DNA of 64,000 bases from the NCBI RefSeq assembly GCF_907164915.1, contig NC_061868.1:45879689-45943688 (forward strand), given 5' to 3'. Positions 37,221 to 47,877 of this stretch are shown piece by piece. The DNA comes from Impatiens glandulifera. Its lineage: Eukaryota; Streptophyta; Magnoliopsida; Ericales; Balsaminaceae. A model generated the notes under the pieces. The model did no database searches, was not told the DNA's origin, and saw nothing but the letters and a program-made list of their open reading frames with translations. Within the stretch, counting starts at the first letter, position 1. Each line of letters opens with the position of its first letter. The translations under genes and the position numbers were made by a program.

Positions 37221-39155
37221 TCAAAGATGGGTACTTTCATAGACTGATGATAATCCATCTTCAACCTCTGAAGTCCCCCAAGCCAGAAACTTCAGTATGG
37301 AATACACATCTTTGTTTTCCAAAACAAATGAATCATCTTCCCTGAAATCAACAACATGATTTCTAACCCCAATCCAACTGCACCCAATTATCAACTTTCT
37401 GCTCATCCTTTTCATATCTTTCCTAACCTGTATCACGTTTTCCCATCTACACCTTCTCTCGTAAATCCGAGCCAAGACCAAGTAAGGCAGAGCCGAATGC
37501 GGTTCATACTTCATCATCCTCTCAGCTGCTCTTTCAGCTATTCTCAAGTCAAAGTTAGCCCAACAAGCAACAAGTATTGGTTCCCATATTGAAGGAGTTG
37601 GCTCATATGGGATTGCTTCTGCGATTTCCAATGCGGTTTTGTACTTTCCAGCTCGACACATTATTTCCACCATAGAAACATAATGTTCCTCTCTACGTGA
37701 AACTCCGAATTCCTTTTCCATGCAAGAAAATATTGCCATCCCTTCGTTGCATAATCCTCCGTGTCTGCAAGCTAATAGAACTCCGGCTAGAGTTATATGA
37801 TCTGGCGATAAACCTGTATTAATCATGACTCTGAATGTCTCCAAAGCTTCGGTTACTCTCCCGTTACAAGCCAAACCCGATACCATAATGTTCCAACAAA
37901 TCAAATCCTTGACAGCTATATTCTCGAAGAGTCTCTTGGCATCATCGATTAATCCAAGATTAGAATACATCTCAACCAGCGAAGTTGAAACAACGGAATC
38001 GTTTTCCATACCTAATTTAAAAACTAAGGAATGGATTTGAATCCAGTGATTTGATGACATATTTAAGGTTGGAGATAAACTCAAAAGGGTACTCAATGTA
38101 AACTCTGATGGCATTACATTGTCTCTCAAATTCATGACAAAGATTTGCCAGGCATTCTCACCAAATCCATGCCTGCAGTAGCTTGAAATTATGGAATGGG
38201 AAACAATAGGGTTTTTGTCCAAAGTGTTAATGTCTGTAAACAGATGAATCGAATCATCAAATCTGTTACATTTTGAGAATAAGTAAATAACGGCACTTGA
38301 AACAATGGCGTTTGAAAGCAGACCCAACTTGATGCAGAAAGCAAAGAATTTCTTACCTTTTTCCAAATCTCGCAATCCATTGCAGATATGAGCCATCATT
38401 GATAAGGTATAGGCATCAGGTGAATAACCAAAATCCATCATTGAAAAGAACTGATCAAAAGCCAATTCTCCATAACCAGAATTCCAGCATCCATAAATCA
38501 AACTGTTCCAGGACACCAAGTCGATAATCTTCATGGCCGCAATGACAGAAAGCGCATAATCTAAAAGCCCAACTTTTCCATACATATCAATCAATGAATT
38601 TCCAACTATCAGTTGAGACACATCAATCTCATTCCTAATCATACTCGCGTGTATCTGTTTCGCACTGAAAGACGTCCAACTAGAAGCAGACATCAGAATT
38701 GAGTAAGTAAATCCATCCGGCCAACATCCGTCATAACGCATTTTCCTTAATAGTACAAATACATAATCAGAATACCCTCTAGAAGCATATCCCGAAATAA
38801 CAGTATTCCAGCTTACAACATCTCTTTCAGACATTTTGTCGAACAGGAGGCATGCACGATCAAGGTAGCCATGTTTGACCAAAGCCTTCAAGCAAATATT
38901 CCAAGATACGATATTCTTGTCCCGTATTTCATCAAAAGCCTGTAGAGAATCATTAAGTGCACCGAGATTGGAATAAAGATCAGTGCAGCGATTACCCAGA
39001 AACGTGTGGCGATTAAAACCGACTTTGATCAACTGGGCATGGAGGAATTTGGCTAATTTGAATGATTTGAGTGAAAGAGAACGGTGTATGAGATTGGAGT
39101 AGAAGGAGAGTGATCTCGTATGAAATCCATGAGCTCTGTAAGGGAATACAAACAT
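37221..39155 (-). CDS. PLS-class PPR protein, At1g43980 orthologue
   Basis: Organelle RNA-binding pentatricopeptide repeat protein; PLS-class members with E motifs usually specify C-to-U RNA editing sites. Single exon of 644 residues, normal for intronless plant PPR genes. Serial PPR landmarks are visible: IVSWNICLKALVKHG, DVVSWNTVISGYASRG, LVSWNSLIYGCWNSG, LICWNIMVSGLACNG. The C-terminus follows the E and E+ pattern (ALPYLVLARIYERRCRWENV, GCSWIGVRNHVVDF) and lacks a DYW deaminase domain, so editing would require a partner supplied in trans. The first 20 residues (MFVFPYRAHGFHTRSLSFYS) are rich in Arg, Ser and aromatic residues, fitting a mitochondrial presequence. Similarity to At1g43980 is strong along the whole length from memory; the RNA target is unknown. 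Confidence 0.92.
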   Translation of the reverse strand: MFVFPYRAHGFHTRSLSFYSNLIHRSLSLKSFKLAKFLHAQLIKVGFNRHTFLGNRCTDLYSNLGALNDSLQAFDEIRDKNIVSWNICLKALVKHGYLDRACLLFDKMSERDVVSWNTVISGYASRGYSDYVFVLLRKMRYDGCWPDGFTYSILMSASSWTSFSAKQIHASMIRNEIDVSQLIVGNSLIDMYGKVGLLDYALSVIAAMKIIDLVSWNSLIYGCWNSGYGELAFDQFFSMMDFGYSPDAYTLSMMAHICNGLRDLEKGKKFFAFCIKLGLLSNAIVSSAVIYLFSKCNRFDDSIHLFTDINTLDKNPIVSHSIISSYCRHGFGENAWQIFVMNLRDNVMPSEFTLSTLLSLSPTLNMSSNHWIQIHSLVFKLGMENDSVVSTSLVEMYSNLGLIDDAKRLFENIAVKDLICWNIMVSGLACNGRVTEALETFRVMINTGLSPDHITLAGVLLACRHGGLCNEGMAIFSCMEKEFGVSRREEHYVSMVEIMCRAGKYKTALEIAEAIPYEPTPSIWEPILVACWANFDLRIAERAAERMMKYEPHSALPYLVLARIYERRCRWENVIQVRKDMKRMSRKLIIGCSWIGVRNHVVDFREDDSFVLENKDVYSILKFLAWGTSEVEDGLSSVYESTHL

Positions 39156-39484
39156 ACAAAATGACAGTGAAAGGACAAGTATTTCCCATGCAAGTATCCG
39201 TCCGTCAACTCAACTGAAGAGAGAATTTGACAAACTTTTTCAAATAAATTATGTTATAAAAATGGAATACTATAAGCTCAAGAGACTTAAGTTGACTACT
39301 AATATGATTTCGAAGTTTCTTAAAAGTTCCTTCATTCATGGAAGAGCGCCGTTGCTATTTCATACTGTTAAGTTTTCACAACAATTAATTTTGCCCTGTT
39401 TGGTTACTGGACCAAACCTTACTTTTAAGGAATTTTTATTTCCAAAACGTTAAATGTTTTCTAATAATTATTAAAAATATATAT

Positions 39485-39807
39485 GTTATATTAGGCTTCG
39501 GATCTGCTGTCCCAAAATAATGTTCCACTTGCTGTCTTATAGGAGAGAGAAGAGTGTGGAAAGAGGAAAAAGAAAATTAAATATTAAAATAAAATGTCAT
39601 ATGTATATAATTTTTTAGGATTTAAAATTTAGGATTTAAAATTTAGGGTTTAGAGTTTAGAATTTAGGGTTTAGAGTTTAAGATTTAGGGTTTATTTCAT
39701 ATATATAATTTTTTATTTGTCTAATTTATCAAAATTATGTTGTTTTGATAAATGAGACAGCAAGTGGAACATTATTTTGGGACAGCAGATCCTTACCCGT
39801 TATATTA
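39485..39807. mobile_element. Mutator-like MITE with 9-bp target-site duplication
   Basis: A 305-bp element (39494-39798) flanked by the exact direct repeat GTTATATTA (39485-39493 and 39799-39807). Its ends are inverted repeats of about 44 bp starting GGCTTCGGATCTGCTG on the left and GGGTAAGGATCTGCTG on the right; after three early mismatches they are identical through GCTGTCCCAAAATAATG and TTCCACTTGCTGTCT. A 9-bp duplication and GG-starting long inverted repeats are hallmarks of Mutator-like elements. No transposase is present. The interior holds degenerate TTTAGGG-type repeats (about 39615-39695). Confidence 0.88.
39615..39695 (+). repeat. Telomere-like degenerate TTTAGGG repeats inside the MITE
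   Basis: About eleven 7-bp units such as TTTAGGA, TTTAAAA, TTTAGGG, TTTAGAG and TTTAAGA in tandem. TTTAGGG is the plant telomere repeat; here it sits inside a mobile element far from any telomere. Confidence 0.7.
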
Positions 39808-40769
39808 TACCATGCTTGTTCTGTTTAACTAAATATGTATTAACAATGAAAACAATGTTTCAAATTTAATTATAAGGAGTACTACTTAATAGATTAAATA
39901 TTTTAAATTTTATTTTCACTAAAAAAATATAATAATTAGAATAATAATAAAAAAAATTGCAGTAAATTATTTCATCTAAGTAAATATTAAAAAATATATA
40001 ATTTTTAAATAAATTTAAGAAAAATAAATTGTCCAAACTCATGGGTCCATTTTTTTTTATTAAAATTAAAACTTTAATATTCTATTTTATAATCTTTTAA
40101 AAATACATTCTTTTTAATATGATTATGTTCTTTTTCTCCAAAATAAAAGTATGAATTGCCTATTTGATTCCTCTCATTTTTTTTATATATATTTTTTTAA
40201 ATCTCTACATAATAGATTGATATCAATGAAATAGTCATCGTTAAGATAAAAGGGTAATTATTTTAGTTCAAATATTTTCAATGCTTATTGGTAAACATTG
40301 TTTATCATATTTTGATGAAAAAGAAAGAAAAATAAAAATGATATGGAATTTGTTTGTAATGAAATTATATTTGATGTAAACTCATTCATTCGAATGTAGA
40401 GGCGAATTCCTATTTGTGAATGAAAAAAATTAATTGATTTGTAAAAATTGACCATTGCATATAAGAAAGTCACAATTACTTCTAATTTCAAGACGCTCTA
40501 AATTTCGTTGGTTGTGTCTTCACTTTTGTTCTAATTATGGTTGTTTTTTTAATTTCATCTTGTCAGTTCATTCATTTTTTTTACAAGTCTACTTTGGTAA
40601 TCTTTTACCTTTTTCGAGTCTTTTTATTTAATGACATTATATTGTTATCTAAAATAAAAACAAAATATGAACTTTAATAATTACAATGTCATTTTAAAAA
40701 AATGTTAATTTATAAAACAAACTGATCCTTTTTAAATTTCAGTTCTATTTTATAAAAATAAAATAAAAT

Positions 40770-40935
40770 TATAAAACATATCAGGTCGGTTACTCGTGGA
40801 TAGGAACCAATACTTTCAGTCACCTAGATACACAATTTTTTGGGACAGGTTCAGTTCAGGTTTGGGTCACCTAATACCCGGATACCCAATTTTTCGGGAC
40901 AGATTCAGTTCAGGTTTAGGGTCACCCAAAACATG
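40770..40935. repeat. Two-copy tandem duplication of about 54 bp
   Basis: CAATTTTTTGGGACAGGTTC and CAATTTTTCGGGACAGATTC, each followed by AGTTCAGGTTT and GGTCACC, lie about 54 bp apart. Composition is richer in G+C than the surroundings. Probably part of an old mobile element, but no termini are visible. Confidence 0.55.
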
Positions 40936-41031
40936 AAATTTTGAGATGCCTACTCAACCAAGATTCAGCAACAACTTCATATTGTCCATTTGCAAGTCTC
41001 ATGTCATCTGAGTTGTTGTTAGAAGTTTAGG

Positions 41032-43068
41032 TTAACCCCAACTCGAACCAGGATTCTTCAGTATCTTCATATCCTTCATAACATGTCTTACTTGTTCAGA
41101 TCTTTCCCAATCCCCACAAGATGCATATATACTTGCAAGCTGCACATAAGCACTTGAATTTTCACCATCAATCTCCAAAATCCTTTCCACCACCACATCA
41201 GCCATAGCTTTATTGCCATGCGCCACACAGCCTCTCAAGACCGAAAGCCACATGGTTGCATCGGCTTCAAATGGCATTTCGGTTATAAACCTCATAGCTT
41301 CAACTAAAAATCCTGCCCGAGCAAACATATCCACCATACAAGAATAATGCTCAATCCCAGGTTCAATTTGGTAAACATTTCTCATTGAATCAAACCACTT
41401 CTCCCCTTCTTCAACCAGTCCACAATGGCTACACGCTGATATTACCCCTGTAAACGTGATCCCAGTGGGGACAAAACCAGTCTCCCTCATTTCCTCGAAA
41501 AGAGACAACGCTTCCATTCCATATCCGTTTGTAGCGTAACCCATCAACATAGAATTGAACGAGATTTCGTCGTGGTTTTTTAATCCATCAAACATCTTTC
41601 TTCCATTTTCTACGAAACCGCACTTGCAGTAGAAATCAATAATGGAAGTAGATACGATCGCGTCGTGTTCGAGACCGATGGTAATAGCTCTGGCGAAAAC
41701 AAGTTCGCCTAACTCAACTGAAGATGCGCTTGCACATGCACTAATCACACTGGCTAGACTGAATCTGTCCATTTGCAGACCCATCTTGTTCATCGTACTG
41801 AAATGGTCGAGAGCTTCCATTGGATAACCATTTCGACTTAGACCCACGACCATTGAGTTCCACGAGATCAAAGATTTAACTGGAATTCTCCCAAATATTT
41901 CTCTAGCATCTTCAATTCTTCCACAGTTACAATAAATACTAATCATTGTATTGAGCAAGACAGTGTCTTGGATCTTGAGCTCCATAAATAAACTGCAGCT
42001 AGCGTTTGGGTTTCTGCATTTGGCATATACATCAATAAACGAGCTAGCCACTATAAGATCGTGAATAAATCCAACCTTCAAAGCACAAGAATGCAACTGC
42101 TCAACATTTTTAATATCAAAATGACTGCAGGCACTCAAAGAATTGACAAAAGTAGAAAAATCAGGCTGAACTCCACTTTTCAGCATTTTAATGAAGAAAA
42201 CAATAGCTTCTTTGGCTTCATTGTTTGTGACGAATCCAGAAATCATTGAGTTCCATAGAACAATGCACGGGTCACGTTTAGAATTGAATATTTTCGTAGC
42301 CTCGTCCATTCTACCACAATTAGCATAACCTAATATTAGCGCTGACAAAGAGAAGTTATCAGGATTTGGTAAAATACAAGAAATGGAATTCGCATAATCA
42401 ATATCACGACACTTTGCGTAAAAGTTAACAAGCGAACTTGCCAAGGTTGAGTCAATTTCAACTTCATGTACAACGATGTGAGCATGAATTTGCTTCCCAC
42501 AATCAATGGCTCTCAAATCAGCACAAACACTAATGACGGTTGTAATTACAAATGAATCAATGCCCGATTCACCATAATTGTTGAAATTTAATTCCCTGAA
42601 AAGCATTAAAGCTTCTTTTGGCTTACCATGGCGTGCATACCCATGAATCATTGAGTTACAAGCAATTCCATTCTTCATCGGCATTTCATTAAACAGTTGT
42701 CTAGCAATATCCAATTCACCAACTTTTGCAAGACCTGATACCATCAAGTTCCATGAAAAATCATTTTTGTAAGGCATCGAACTGAACAATTGCAGTGATT
42801 CTTTCTTTTGCCCAGCTATCATATAGCCTTCAATCATAGTGTTCCAACTAAAGCAATTTGTATGAGACATTTCGTCGAACAGTTTCCGTGCATCACCCAA
42901 ATGATCACACCTAGTATACATCTGCAGGAGACGGTTTGCTAGAGATACATCTGAACCCAGAACTCCCCTTTTGATAAATACCAGGTGTAATTGTCTTCCA
43001 GATTGAATCCACCGGCTGGAGTTGAAAGATTGAAGCAGACGAGCTTGAGACAGCAATACGGATTCCAT
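41032..43068 (-). CDS. PLS-class PPR protein, At1g77010 orthologue
   Basis: Single-exon pentatricopeptide repeat protein of 678 residues, predicted to bind RNA in mitochondria. Repeat landmarks: CFSWNTMIEGYMIAG, DFSWNLMVSGLAKVG, IVLWNSMISGFVTNN, LISWNSMVVGLSRNG, ISFNSMLMGYATNG and GITFTGVISACSHCGLVEEG. It ends shortly after the E-type motif (SSAYVQLASIYASCGDWE and KNPGSSWG), with no E+ or DYW domain, the same architecture I recall for At1g77010. The N-terminus (MESVLLSQARLLQSFNSS) is a weak organelle presequence. It follows the other PPR gene by about 1.9 kb but the two are only family-level relatives, not recent tandem copies. No frameshift is seen. Confidence 0.92.
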   Translation of the reverse strand: MESVLLSQARLLQSFNSSRWIQSGRQLHLVFIKRGVLGSDVSLANRLLQMYTRCDHLGDARKLFDEMSHTNCFSWNTMIEGYMIAGQKKESLQLFSSMPYKNDFSWNLMVSGLAKVGELDIARQLFNEMPMKNGIACNSMIHGYARHGKPKEALMLFRELNFNNYGESGIDSFVITTVISVCADLRAIDCGKQIHAHIVVHEVEIDSTLASSLVNFYAKCRDIDYANSISCILPNPDNFSLSALILGYANCGRMDEATKIFNSKRDPCIVLWNSMISGFVTNNEAKEAIVFFIKMLKSGVQPDFSTFVNSLSACSHFDIKNVEQLHSCALKVGFIHDLIVASSFIDVYAKCRNPNASCSLFMELKIQDTVLLNTMISIYCNCGRIEDAREIFGRIPVKSLISWNSMVVGLSRNGYPMEALDHFSTMNKMGLQMDRFSLASVISACASASSVELGELVFARAITIGLEHDAIVSTSIIDFYCKCGFVENGRKMFDGLKNHDEISFNSMLMGYATNGYGMEALSLFEEMRETGFVPTGITFTGVISACSHCGLVEEGEKWFDSMRNVYQIEPGIEHYSCMVDMFARAGFLVEAMRFITEMPFEADATMWLSVLRGCVAHGNKAMADVVVERILEIDGENSSAYVQLASIYASCGDWERSEQVRHVMKDMKILKNPGSSWG

Positions 43069-43298
43069 ACCGTAGTATTAGAACGACTTAGAAACATTGA
43101 TCGCAATGAATCCAATCCTTTAACTTAATTGGAGTCTGGAGGCAAGTAGGAACCAACCTGGAGTCTGGAGACGGCTAGAGGCGGAGACCGGAGTGGTGTC
43201 GCCGACCGGAGACGATGGTCCGCAGAAATGCGGTCACTGAGAGGTCCAACGTGGCGTGGTTTCTAATTATTTTTTTCTTCATTTCCAAAACTAACATA

Positions 43299-43356
43299 TT
43301 TCACTACTCAAAAATTAACTTTTCAAAATTCACTACTCAAAAATTAACTTTTCAAT
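43299..43356. repeat. Short tandem duplication (about 29 bp, two copies)
   Basis: TTCACTACTCAAAAATTAAC followed by TTTTCAA occurs twice in direct succession upstream of the PPR gene start. Confidence 0.75.
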
Positions 43357-45356
43357 TTTTAATTTTTTTACAATTATAACTTTTAATTAAATACATATTA
43401 AATTATAACTATTTAAATTATTATTTTTATAAATTTAATTATTTATGTTTTAATATATATTTATACATTTAAATTAAGTAATTTGTTAAATATTTTTAGT
43501 TATTCATTTTTAGAATAACATTTTGTGATTATCTCATATTTTATATTTTGAGTTTAATAAAGAAGGTTAATTTTATCTAATGTATAAATAATAATTTATC
43601 TCCTATTTTTAAAATTATTTATATTTTAATATATATATATATATTTACATTTAAAATAAATAGTAATATAAGAAATAATATATATATATATATTATACTT
43701 TTATATTTACTTGAAACTAAATATTTATTTATAGTGGTGTATCTCTCAATTATTTCAATGAATTTCTTATTTTTTATTTATTATTGGTTGATATTCTTAA
43801 TATTTTGTAGAGATTTTTGACACTGTTTGATTTGTTTGTTCGACTTACTATAACTCTTTACTTATGTTACGAATCTTTGAAGCCATCGTCAAAAAATTAT
43901 AAGATTGTTCGATTTTTATCATTAATTTTATTTATTATAACTATGTCATATTATTAAACACTTATATTTTTATTTAGTTATTTTTAATTTGTTGATATTA
44001 TTCTACAATTTAGTTTTGAATATGTAACTCTATGTTTGAATTAATAAAAAATATATATTTTTTTTAAAAAGATAACTAAATATTTATTATATTATATAAA
44101 ATAATAATTTAAATGTATAAATATATATTACAACATAAATAATAAAAGTTATAAAGTAATTATTTAAATATATATATATTAAAATTTAAATAATAATTTA
44201 AATATATATAATATAAATAATTAAATTTAAAATATATTTAATAAAAAATTATAATTTGAAAAAATAAACTCTAAACAAAATTATAAGATTTTTTTTTCTT
44301 TTAGTGTGGAGGAGAGTGCAGAGAATAATAATTATAGTTTCTTTTTGTAAACAGACAAGAAATGAACGGAGGAGGCTGAAAAGAAATTGATATGGGCTTA
44401 GGACCGGTGGGCGCCTCTAGTCTGTACCTGAAAAAATTAAAATAAATAGTAGTGGGTTATTTGAAATGTTACAAAAATAAATGTCCTTATAATAATAAAA
44501 ACATGATTACCAAACTCAATTGTTTTGATAATGGATTAATAATGTTCTTTTATTTCACTAAAAACAAAATTGTGTAACCGGCCGACTGATAGTGAAGAAT
44601 CAGCCGATGACACTCGAATCGATTTCTACATAACTTGATTCAATAAATTGGATAACAAAATAAATTAAGACTGATAATGTTAATTTCTTAATTTATTTTA
44701 AGTTTAAATTAACATGAAATCCAAGTTGGATTAAATTTAGTGGTAATAGAAAGACTGTTGGAAGAAATTAGCGGTTTTTGCTACAATGAATTCATTTAAT
44801 ATAAGTAATAACTTTTAAAAAGTAAATAAAAAGTAAAACCCACTTTGATTTTTTTAATTAGACATGGTGTATTTTATATTACACAAATATTATTTGGTAA
44901 AGTCTATATATAAACAGTTTGTGATAAACATAATTTATTAAAAAGACGTACTTTTTTAATATAATAACATTTTAATATATAATGAATCATCATATAATAA
45001 AATTAAATCAAATCTATTTAAGTAATATCAATATACTTTTATTAGTTTATTTTGTCGAAACTAATTAGTGGAAATCTATTTATAAAAACAAATGATGATA
45101 TCTTAATTAACTTTTGTATTCTGAGTTCTTTTCAATATTCTACAAAGAAAAATAATTTGTGCATCAAATCTAGAAAAAAAAAATACAATTTCTTATGTTT
45201 AACAAATAAAACCAATACTTTTAATGACAGTCTAAATCATTAAGTAAAAAATAACTTTCATATTAAATTAAGCGATAAATATTTGGATAATAATATTTCA
45301 ACGAAAGCAAGTTTACGAATTCGACGGTCTGTCAGGTTGTCCCCACGTCTCGAAAA

Positions 45357-45459
45357 CGCTCATTTCGGGACAATTTTTTTTTCCCTCAAAATATTCGTTT
45401 CGGAACATTTTAAATTTTCTCGCTCTTACCCGCGTGCGTTTCGGGACCCGAAATGAGCG
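45357..45459. repeat. GC-rich inverted repeat
   Basis: CGCTCATTTCGGG (45357-45369) and its exact reverse complement CCCGAAATGAGCG (45447-45459) enclose about 77 bp. Further copies of TTTCGGGAC and CGTTTCGG-like words sit in and around it. The block is much richer in G+C than its surroundings, suggesting an inserted element; termini are not clear. Confidence 0.55.
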
Positions 45460-45972
45460 TTTCAGGACATTTTTAATATTTTATATCTCCTACTCACCTG
45501 ACATGCCACGTTGATTCGTTGAATTGTTTTGGCTGATTATTTTTTTTTTAATTTTTTTTTTTTTTGAGTTTATCATTTTTCTTATAAAAAATAACATGTA
45601 TTAAATGAAACAAAATAATCATAATCAAAAAACAATTACAATACATCTTCAATTCCATTTGCTTTCAATTATACTACAAAGAAATAAAATTTATAAATAA
45701 TAAAGTTGTAATATATATTTACTCATTTCATTTGTCCAACAAAAAAACATTTTCTTGACTTCTAAGGAAATATAATGCACACGACAATCATCCACCTCTC
45801 CTTTGTTCTTATTTTTATTTTATTTTTTATTTTTTTGGTGGGCAGTAGCACTATCATCAAATTCAATTATTATTATTGTACATGACTTGTGCTTTAATGA
45901 AAGTAACAAACAAGCCCTTATAATTCAATCTATGCCAAACCATTTTCACACTCTCTCTCTCTCTCTAAGACC

Positions 45973-47877
45973 ATGTTAGATTCAAAAACAGAGCAAGCCG
46001 ATGGTTTCTTTTTCGGCCGGAAAACCATTCCCGGCGAACCCACCGGCATTTTCTCGCCGCCACTATGGAAAAAAACAACACTCTCTCAGACCCATATGCA
46101 ACCTCAATCTCATCGGAGCAATAATCTCCGGTCTCAGAATCCAACGGCGAGATCTCAGGCGATCGCCAGAGGACAATGGGAACTGATGGAAATGGTAAAG
46201 AACATGCCGGAATCTTGTTATGAGCTTTCCTTAAAGGATTTAGTTGAAAATCCTCGAGTGAAAGAACAGGAGTGTTTGGTTCCTGAGAAAATTCAGGGGA
46301 AGAAGATTGGGAAAAAGGTAAAGTTAGTGAGTATTGGAAACATTGATAACTGTAAAAATGGAGGCTTGTTTTTGAAACTGGTTTTTCCCATTTCTTTTGG
46401 CGGATCAAAGAAGAGGAAGAAAAAGAAAACAAATTCAAAGTCTTCGCCGGAGCCGGAAAATTGGGAGAAATCATCAAAGGACGGTGGTGGGTTAGAGAGA
46501 GAGTGGTGGTGGAAGAAGAGATTTTCTGCTTCCGGTGAGAGTGAGAGTGATGGAAGCCGAAGTAGTCACACTGGTAACAGGTATAATCTGTTTATTCAAT
46601 TTTCAAATAATCTGTTTTGATAAAAAAAAATATTTGGATAGTTTGGGTGATTTTATTTTTTTAAATTGATTAAATTTTGGTATTTTTATGTACAAATTTG
46701 AAAGAATATTGATAGAATAATAGTTTTAAGTACTTAAGCCATTAATAGGAGCTTGTTTGATAAATTGGAAGAATTTTGAATTATTTGAAAAAAAATATAT
46801 TAATTGATATGAAAGTGATTTAATTAAATTATTTAATATTATGATTAAAATATTTTAAACATTTAATTGCTTATAAATTAAGTAAGCATATTTTAATTGA
46901 TACTAAATTATGAAATTTAAAAAAAAAATCATTTTGATTATTGATGGATGTTGAATTATTTCAAATAATCCCTTAATAAACAAGCTTTTGCTTTTGCTCA
47001 TTTATATTTAATGTTAAGATTATTTTCTAACTAATAAAACTAATTTAACTTGATTAATTATATGGAATAAATATTCAAATTGTTCTAACTTTGTATCAAC
47101 ATTTTATTTATTAAAATTACTTTGTTTAACCTTACAACCAAACATAACCCAAATTGCAATATATTCACAAATTGTAAAAGCTGCAAAATTATTTAATAAT
47201 TTTTCTAGTTTTTTTTACCATTAAATAATTATTTAGACTATGTTGGGCGTGTAATTGGAATTATATAACATTCTAATTTTATAAGAATTAAAATTAATTT
47301 ATTTTAAAGGATAATATAATTTCATTGATCTATAATTTCAAATAATAATAATTTAAATTCATTGATCTATAATTATTATTATTATTATTATATGTAAAAG
47401 TAAGTTGAGATAGTGAGATATCAATCATTTAATGAGCACTATAGATGAAGGCTGTGCCGCAAAGATGTTTATTTAACATTGAAGAGTACTTATTCAATTT
47501 TTATAATGATTTGAATAGTTTAATATTCTTCAAAGTTTAGGATTATTATTTAATTTTATTGATCAAATCTTAGGGGCTATTTTATATGTCTATAATTAAA
47601 CTATTTTCCAATTTTGATGCAAACCCTAGAAAAAAATTACTATTTTGATTTATACCCTTAAAGCAACCTTTGAAGTAATCTAATTTTATAAAAAAAAATT
47701 GGGTGATTTCATTGAGTCTTACAACTAAGGGATAAAAATAAACAAAATATAAGTTTGGGAGCTTACACTAAAATGAAAAATAATTTATTAAATTGTTATG
47801 TTTTAATGTACAGGAGCAGGAATATGGAGGGTTTAATACCTCGCTGCTGGTCATTTTTCTTCCCCAAGAAGGGATAA
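45973..47877 (+). CDS. Small conserved plant protein of unknown function (At1g76980/At1g21390-like)
   Basis: Two exons, 45973-46580 and 47814-47877 (CAG exon end, TACAG acceptor), giving 223 residues. I recognise no named domain. Visible parts: a GEPTGIFSPPLW motif near residues 21-32; a conserved-looking RGQWELMEMVKNMPESCYEL followed by SLKDLVE (about 66-92), which reads like a short helical interaction region; FLKLVFPISFGG; a strongly basic serine-rich stretch (KKRKKKKTNSKSS) that could be a nuclear signal; and a short final exon ending RCWSFFFPKKG. No signal peptide or membrane span. In Arabidopsis a small protein gene linked to EMB2170 sits between the TOL and ACR genes, which is the place occupied here; orthology is inferred from position and memory. 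The intron (1233 bp) contains a MITE-like inverted repeat. Confidence 0.75.
46733..46990. mobile_element. MITE-like inverted repeat in the intron of the small-protein gene
   Basis: Left end AGCTTGTTTGATAAATTGG with TTATTTGAAA nearby; right end is roughly its complement (TTTCAAATAATCCC then TTAATAAACAAGCTTTT). Interior is AT-rich non-coding. GCTTGTTTG ends are typical of several plant MITE families. Target duplication was not resolved. Confidence 0.45.

Larger units (their letters stand above)
39156..41031. other. Intergenic region between the two PPR genes
   Basis: Contains the promoter of the first PPR gene, a MULE-type MITE (39485-39807), AT-rich sequence and a short GC-richer tandem duplication near 40770-40935. 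No gene is supported. Confidence 0.55.
43069..45972. other. AT-rich intergenic region between divergent genes
   Basis: Holds the promoter of the second PPR gene (43069 to about 43260, GC-richer), a 28-bp duplication at 43299-43356, long AT-only sequence, a hairpin block at 45357-45459 and the promoter and CT-rich leader of the plus-strand gene at 45973. No gene is supported. Confidence 0.55.
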
